A stretch of DNA of 64,000 nucleotides from positions 248,001 through 312,000 of the forward strand of contig CAWIIX010000007.1 of the NCBI GenBank assembly GCA_963836195.1, written 5' to 3'. Shown here piece by piece: positions 60,506 through 64,000 of this stretch. Under the pieces are notes generated by a model that was not told the DNA's origin, ran no database searches, and saw nothing but the letters and a program-made list of their open reading frames with translations. This DNA is from Trebonia sp963836195. GTDB lineage: Bacteria > Actinomycetota > Actinomycetes > Streptosporangiales > Streptosporangiaceae. Position numbers and translations under genes: made by a program. Numbering within the stretch: position 1 is the stretch's first letter; every line of letters starts with the position of its first letter.

Positions 60506-62239
60506 CTATCTGGCCCACTCGGTGAGCGTGACGGTGGTGGTGTGCCTGGCGCCCGACTGGCTGACGTAGACGATCGAAAGCTGGCTGCCGGGCCGGGCGT
60601 TCGCCATCTGGTTGGTCAGGCCGGCCGCGTTGGTCACAGCGGCGCCGTTGACCGAGGTGATCACGTCACCGCCGGCCAGTCCGGCCGACTTCGCGGGCGC
60701 GTTCGGGATGACGTCGCACACCAGCGCGCCCGAGTTGACGGCCGGGGTGAACAGGGCGCCCCCGGTCTCACTGGTCCCGCACTGGCTCGGCGAGGCCGCG
60801 TCGCCGACGTTGACGCCGATGAAGCCGGACAGGCCGATGTGCACGGTGGTCGAGGCCTTGCCCGCGCTGATCTCGTCGGCGATGGAGATGGCCGTGTTGA
60901 TCGGGATCGCGAAGCCCTGGGTGGCGGTCGTGTCGCCCGCGGGGCTGGCGCCGGCGCTGGCGGCGGTGTCCATGCCGACCACCTGGCCGCTGCCGTTGAC
61001 GAGGGGGCCGCCGGAGTCGCCCTCCTGGATCGGGGCATCGGTCTCGAGCATGCCGTGCAGGCTCTCGGTCGTGTTGGCGCCCTGATCGCTCGCCTTGATC
61101 GACTGGTTGAGCGCCTGGATGGTGCCCTGCGCGGTCGACGGCAGGCCGCCCTTGCCGCCGGCGTTGCCGAGCGCGAGCACCGCCTCGCCGACCTTGACCT
61201 CGTTGGAGTTGGAGAGGCTGACCGTCTTCAGGCCGGACGCGCCCTCGAGCTGCAGCAGGGCCACGTCGTCGGCCGAGTTGTAGCCAATGACCTTGGCCGT
61301 GTACGTCCGGCCGGAGGTCACGAGCGAGGCCGAAACGCTGGTCGACTGGTCGATCACGTGGTTGTTGGTCAGCACCAGGCCGGTCGACGAGATGACCATG
61401 CCGGTCCCCTCGGCGGTCGCGCCGCTGTACTTCAGGTCAGAGGTCACGTCGACCAGGCCGGGGTCGACCTTGGCCGACAGCGCGCTCGCGTTCAGGGCCC
61501 CGGTGCCGCTGTTGCCGCCGCCGCCGCCCGAGTTGCCGTTGCCGGTGGACGGGAAGCCGCCGAAGCCGCCGCCGCCGAACGGGTTGGTCTGGGTGCCCCC
61601 GCCGCCGGTGCCGCCGCTACCGCCGGTGCCGGTACCGGAGTTGCCGGTCGGGGCGAGGGCGGTGGAGGTGGTGTTGTGGTTGAGCGCGACCGCGACGCCC
61701 GCGCCGGCGCCGGCCGCGAGCACCGCGACCGCGAGGTAGGCGAGCGTCCGGCTGAAGCCGGACCGAGGAGGAGGCGGCGTCGGGGCGCCGTACCCGCCCC
61801 ACGGGTTCTGGCCGTAACCGGGCGGCCCGTAACCGGGGCCGCCGTATCCGGGGCCGCCGTATCCGGGGCCGCCGCCGTATCCAGGACCGCCGTATCCGGG
61901 TCCGCCGCCATAGCCGGGACCCTCGGGGCCGCCGCCGTACGGGCCGCCCGGACCTCCGGGGCCGCCCGGGCCCGCCGGGCCCGCGCCGTGCGCGGCAGCG
62001 CCGTATCCCGGCCCGTAGCCGGGCCCCGCCTGTCCCGGGCCGTAGCCGGGGCCAGCCGGGTAACCCGGACCGTCGGCCGGTCCCTGGCTGGCGTCGTAGG
62101 CAGGCCCGCCACGGTAGGAGATCGTGTCGTTGGCGCCTTCGCCCCCCTGCGGGGAGCCGGACGCCGGGAGCCAGGGGCTCACGTACTCCGGTGGCTGCCA
62201 GCCGCCTTGCTGCGCGCTACCGCTGTCTTCGTCGTGCAT
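60506..62239 (-). CDS. S1C (HtrA/DegP-like) serine protease with a long Gly/Pro/Tyr-rich cytoplasmic region
   Basis: 577 residues. The first 155 residues are a low-complexity GPGYGGG-rich region. One membrane helix follows (about 160-182, LAYLAVAVLAAGAGAGVAVAL), then a Gly/Ser linker and the protease domain outside the cell. Catalytic residues: His in LTNNHVIDQS (near 298), Asp in NSADDVALLQL (near 325), Ser in EGDSGGPLV (near 409). A PDZ domain occupies about 460-577 (GALVCDVIPNAPAKSAGLAGGDVITSVNG). The layout matches actinobacterial PepD/HtrA proteases of envelope quality control. A second S1C protease gene lies upstream on the same strand. Confidence 0.9.
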   Translation of the reverse strand: MHDEDSGSAQQGGWQPPEYVSPWLPASGSPQGGEGANDTISYRGGPAYDASQGPADGPGYPAGPGYGPGQAGPGYGPGYGAAAHGAGPAGPGGPGGPGGPYGGGPEGPGYGGGPGYGGPGYGGGPGYGGPGYGGPGYGPPGYGQNPWGGYGAPTPPPPRSGFSRTLAYLAVAVLAAGAGAGVAVALNHNTTSTALAPTGNSGTGTGGSGGTGGGGTQTNPFGGGGFGGFPSTGNGNSGGGGGNSGTGALNASALSAKVDPGLVDVTSDLKYSGATAEGTGMVISSTGLVLTNNHVIDQSTSVSASLVTSGRTYTAKVIGYNSADDVALLQLEGASGLKTVSLSNSNEVKVGEAVLALGNAGGKGGLPSTAQGTIQALNQSIKASDQGANTTESLHGMLETDAPIQEGDSGGPLVNGSGQVVGMDTAASAGASPAGDTTATQGFAIPINTAISIADEISAGKASTTVHIGLSGFIGVNVGDAASPSQCGTSETGGALFTPAVNSGALVCDVIPNAPAKSAGLAGGDVITSVNGAAVTNAAGLTNQMANARPGSQLSIVYVSQSGARHTTTVTLTEWAR

Positions 62240-62436
62240 TATCTCGCCTTCACCATGACCAGGGTACGTGGTGTCTGCCCGGCAGCGGCGCTCTCATGCC
62301 ACCGCCGTTAGTTTCTAGTAAGCCTCTCGAACCTGAAAGCAGGCTGAACGTCGGCCCCAAGGGCGCAGTGCTTCCCCGCTTGCCCCCGGCCCCCGGCCTA
62401 CCGGGCGCTTGTGGCCCTTTGGCTCGCGGGGGGACT

Positions 62437-63699
62437 TCACACCGCAGGCGCGGCGTCGAGCCGGACCCGGGACGTCCGGGTCGCGTCGGCCGGGCTGACC
62501 CAGGTGACCGTGACCACGGTGCCGGGCCGGCAGGCATCGATGATCGCGGTCAGCGCGTCGGGGGAGGAGATCGCGCGGCCGTCCGCCATGATGATCACGT
62601 CCCCGGCGGTGAGCCCGGCGGCGTCGGCCGCGGTGCCGCAGAGCACCCCGTCCACCAGTGCCCCGGAGTCGACCGGGGCGACGGAGGCGGGCACCCCGGC
62701 CGCGGCCTCGGTCGGCAGGCACCCGACCTGGGATTTGGAGCCGACCGGATCGGTGCCGAGGCTCCGTTCCTGAGCCGCCTGCGCCTGCGGGCTGGGGGCG
62801 CTGGTCGACGGGACGATCACCCCGAGGAACCCGCCGACGCCGAGCACGATGCCCGGGGCCGGGCGCCCGGAGATGATCTGCCGCTCGGCGCTCATCGCGG
62901 TGTTGATCGGGATCGCGTAGCCGGCCTCGGCCCCGCCGGTCCCGGCTGCCGTGTCCACCCCGATCACGACGCCGGCCGAGTCGGCCAGCGGGCCGCCGGA
63001 GTCGCCGGGCTGGATCTTGGCGGTCGTCTGGAGCATGTTGTGGAGCGTCTCGGTGAACCTGGAGGCGCCGTCGGCCGCCTGGATCGTCCGGCCGGTGCCG
63101 CTGATCACCCCGGGCGCGAGCACCGGCGGGCCGCCCGCGCCGGCCCGGTTGCCGATGGCGACCACGGCCGAGCCGACCCCCACCGCGGCGGAGTCGCCGA
63201 TCGGGGCCGGGGAGGCGCCCGGCGGCGGCGTGATCCGCAGCACGGCGATGTCGGCCGAGGGGTCGGCGCCCACGATCTGCGCCTGATAGCTCTGCTCGGT
63301 CTGCGGGATGGAGACCGTCACCGAGGTCGCGTCCCTGATCACGTGGTTGTTGGTGAGCACGATGCCGTCTCTGGGATCGACGAAGAAACCGGTACCTGAC
63401 GCGGTCTCGTCGTCGTACCCGAGCGTGGCCGTGATGTCGACCACACTGGGGCTGACCAGGGCGTAGACCGCGCGGTCGGAGAGTGTCCGGTTACTGCCGA
63501 CCGCCTTGGCGGAGGCGGTTCCGTGGGTGGTCCCCGGCCCCGCCTGCGGGGTCGAGCCCGACGGGGCGGTCGAGCGGAGCAGGGCGATGCCGCCGAGCGC
63601 GACGGCGACGCCGAGTACCACCAGGAACAGCGCAATCAGCGTTCTGCGGCTGCGCTTTCGAGGCTCATGCGGCGTCACCCTATGGATTTTTCCCGTCAC
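62437..63699 (-). CDS. S1C (HtrA-like) serine protease
   Basis: 420 residues. A short basic N terminus precedes one membrane helix (about 20-42, LIALFLVVLGVAVALGGIAL), then the external protease domain. Catalytic residues: His in LTNNHVIRDA (near 115), Asp in PSADIAVLRI (near 150), Ser in PGDSGGPLA (near 235). A PDZ domain is at about 330-415 (GALVDGVLCGTAADAAGLTAGDVIIMADGR). It differs from the neighbouring protease in lacking the long Gly/Tyr-rich cytoplasmic part. GTG starts at 63699 and 63678 are both possible; neither has a good ribosome site. 197 bp separate it from the next protease gene. Confidence 0.88.
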   Translation of the reverse strand: MTGKIHRVTPHEPRKRSRRTLIALFLVVLGVAVALGGIALLRSTAPSGSTPQAGPGTTHGTASAKAVGSNRTLSDRAVYALVSPSVVDITATLGYDDETASGTGFFVDPRDGIVLTNNHVIRDATSVTVSIPQTEQSYQAQIVGADPSADIAVLRITPPPGASPAPIGDSAAVGVGSAVVAIGNRAGAGGPPVLAPGVISGTGRTIQAADGASRFTETLHNMLQTTAKIQPGDSGGPLADSAGVVIGVDTAAGTGGAEAGYAIPINTAMSAERQIISGRPAPGIVLGVGGFLGVIVPSTSAPSPQAQAAQERSLGTDPVGSKSQVGCLPTEAAAGVPASVAPVDSGALVDGVLCGTAADAAGLTAGDVIIMADGRAISSPDALTAIIDACRPGTVVTVTWVSPADATRTSRVRLDAAPAV

Positions 63700-64000
63700 A
63701 AGATGTGGTCATGCCGGCCATGACCAGTCAAGATGTCCGGGTCGAACAGGTTTAGCCTGCCTGTTCGACGTCACGATGGACCGGGTGCGCGGTCCGGCAA
63801 GGCCCCCGTGAGCGTCCCTCGGCGCCTCGTGAGCAGCGACGTTTCAGTGGCCAATCGTTATCATTTGGTTACTCAGCGCGAGGATAAAGGGGTCGCTATC
63901 CCTCGGCCCGCAACCCGCCGCTACCGCCGCAACCCGCCGCGAACCGCCGCTACCGCCGCGAACCGCCGCTACCGCCGCTCGCTACCCGCCGACGCCGCTC
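63700..64000. repeat. Intergenic end region with CCG-rich short tandem repeats
   Basis: No gene is supported. From about 63907 to the window end CGCCGCTACCGCCGC units recur; GAACCGCCGCTACCGCCGC at 63941-63959 is repeated at 63960-63978 (period 19). The part 63845-63890 is AT-richer and may hold a promoter for a gene beyond the window. Confidence 0.5.

Noticed and set aside
59723..62311. 862-residue plus-strand open frame over dapE and the S1C protease gene
   Set aside because: It spans two genes and a terminator hairpin and lacks any recognisable domain.

Overview
This window looks like chromosomal DNA of a high-GC actinomycete. The GC-rich codon use, GTG starts, overlapping ATGA/GTGA gene junctions and several apparently leaderless genes point that way. 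So do the hopanoid operon, CydDC, GpgS, CBS-BON proteins and S1C proteases. I cannot name a genus; a Streptosporangiales- or Frankia-like soil actinomycete fits. I see no rRNA, tRNA, prophage, intact insertion sequence or CRISPR array.

Layout. (1) 1-11.3 kb, a respiration/stress island: the cydD 3' end and cydC, a hypothetical protein, a DUF2252 protein, a GNAT/acyl-CoA-synthetase-like protein with a shortened ATP-grasp domain, a CBS protein, a PNPOx-fold protein, a zinc alcohol dehydrogenase and two CBS-BON proteins. DevR/DosR-like palindromes sit in the two promoter regions, so a low-oxygen regulon is likely. (2) 11.9-21.3 kb, a tightly packed hopanoid operon: hpnC, hpnD, hpnE, a polyprenyl diphosphate synthase, shc, a fused hpnG-ispH, and hpnH, ending at a strong hairpin. 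(3) 21.4-26.4 kb: an exact 17-bp tandem array, two DnaA-box-like sites, a DUF559 protein, an FtsX/ATPase ABC pair preceded by alternative hairpins, and a RIO-type kinase. (4) 26.5-34.2 kb: a 16-residue-repeat coiled-coil protein, ribokinase, a CYTH-CHAD protein with a ParA-like ATPase, a FUSC-type membrane protein and a secreted protein. An 11-bp direct-repeat array resembling a PhoP box lies before the CYTH-CHAD gene. (5) 34.5-48.8 kb: GpgS, a GMC oxidoreductase, a phospholipase C/phosphatase-like protein, an acyl-CoA ligase, an unusual CysS, a Phd/VapC module, an HTH_42 protein, a HemK-like methyltransferase, an APH-type kinase, a carotenoid oxygenase and a co-transcribed unknown. (6) 48.8-64 kb: a DUF3516 helicase, a glycosyltransferase, a Clostridia-type GltX, a cyclase-like/pseudokinase fusion divergent from a Crp/Fnr regulator, a Mn-riboswitch/GDT1 exporter unit, a LysR regulator, DapE, and two S1C proteases.

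Quality warning. Between about 26.6 and 58.1 kb at least a dozen genes carry single-base frame breaks, including housekeeping-type genes such as cysS. The first 26 kb and the last 6 kb show none. Uncorrected assembly indels are the simplest explanation. I give whole-gene spans for these loci and state where the frame changes.

Most interesting points: the CYTH-CHAD/ParA pair with a phosphate-type repeat array, a possible polyphosphate-granule positioning module; the HpnG-IspH fusion; the acetyltransferase fusion that has lost the core of its ATP-grasp; and the cyclase-like/pseudokinase fusion with a collagen-like insert facing a cNMP-type regulator.
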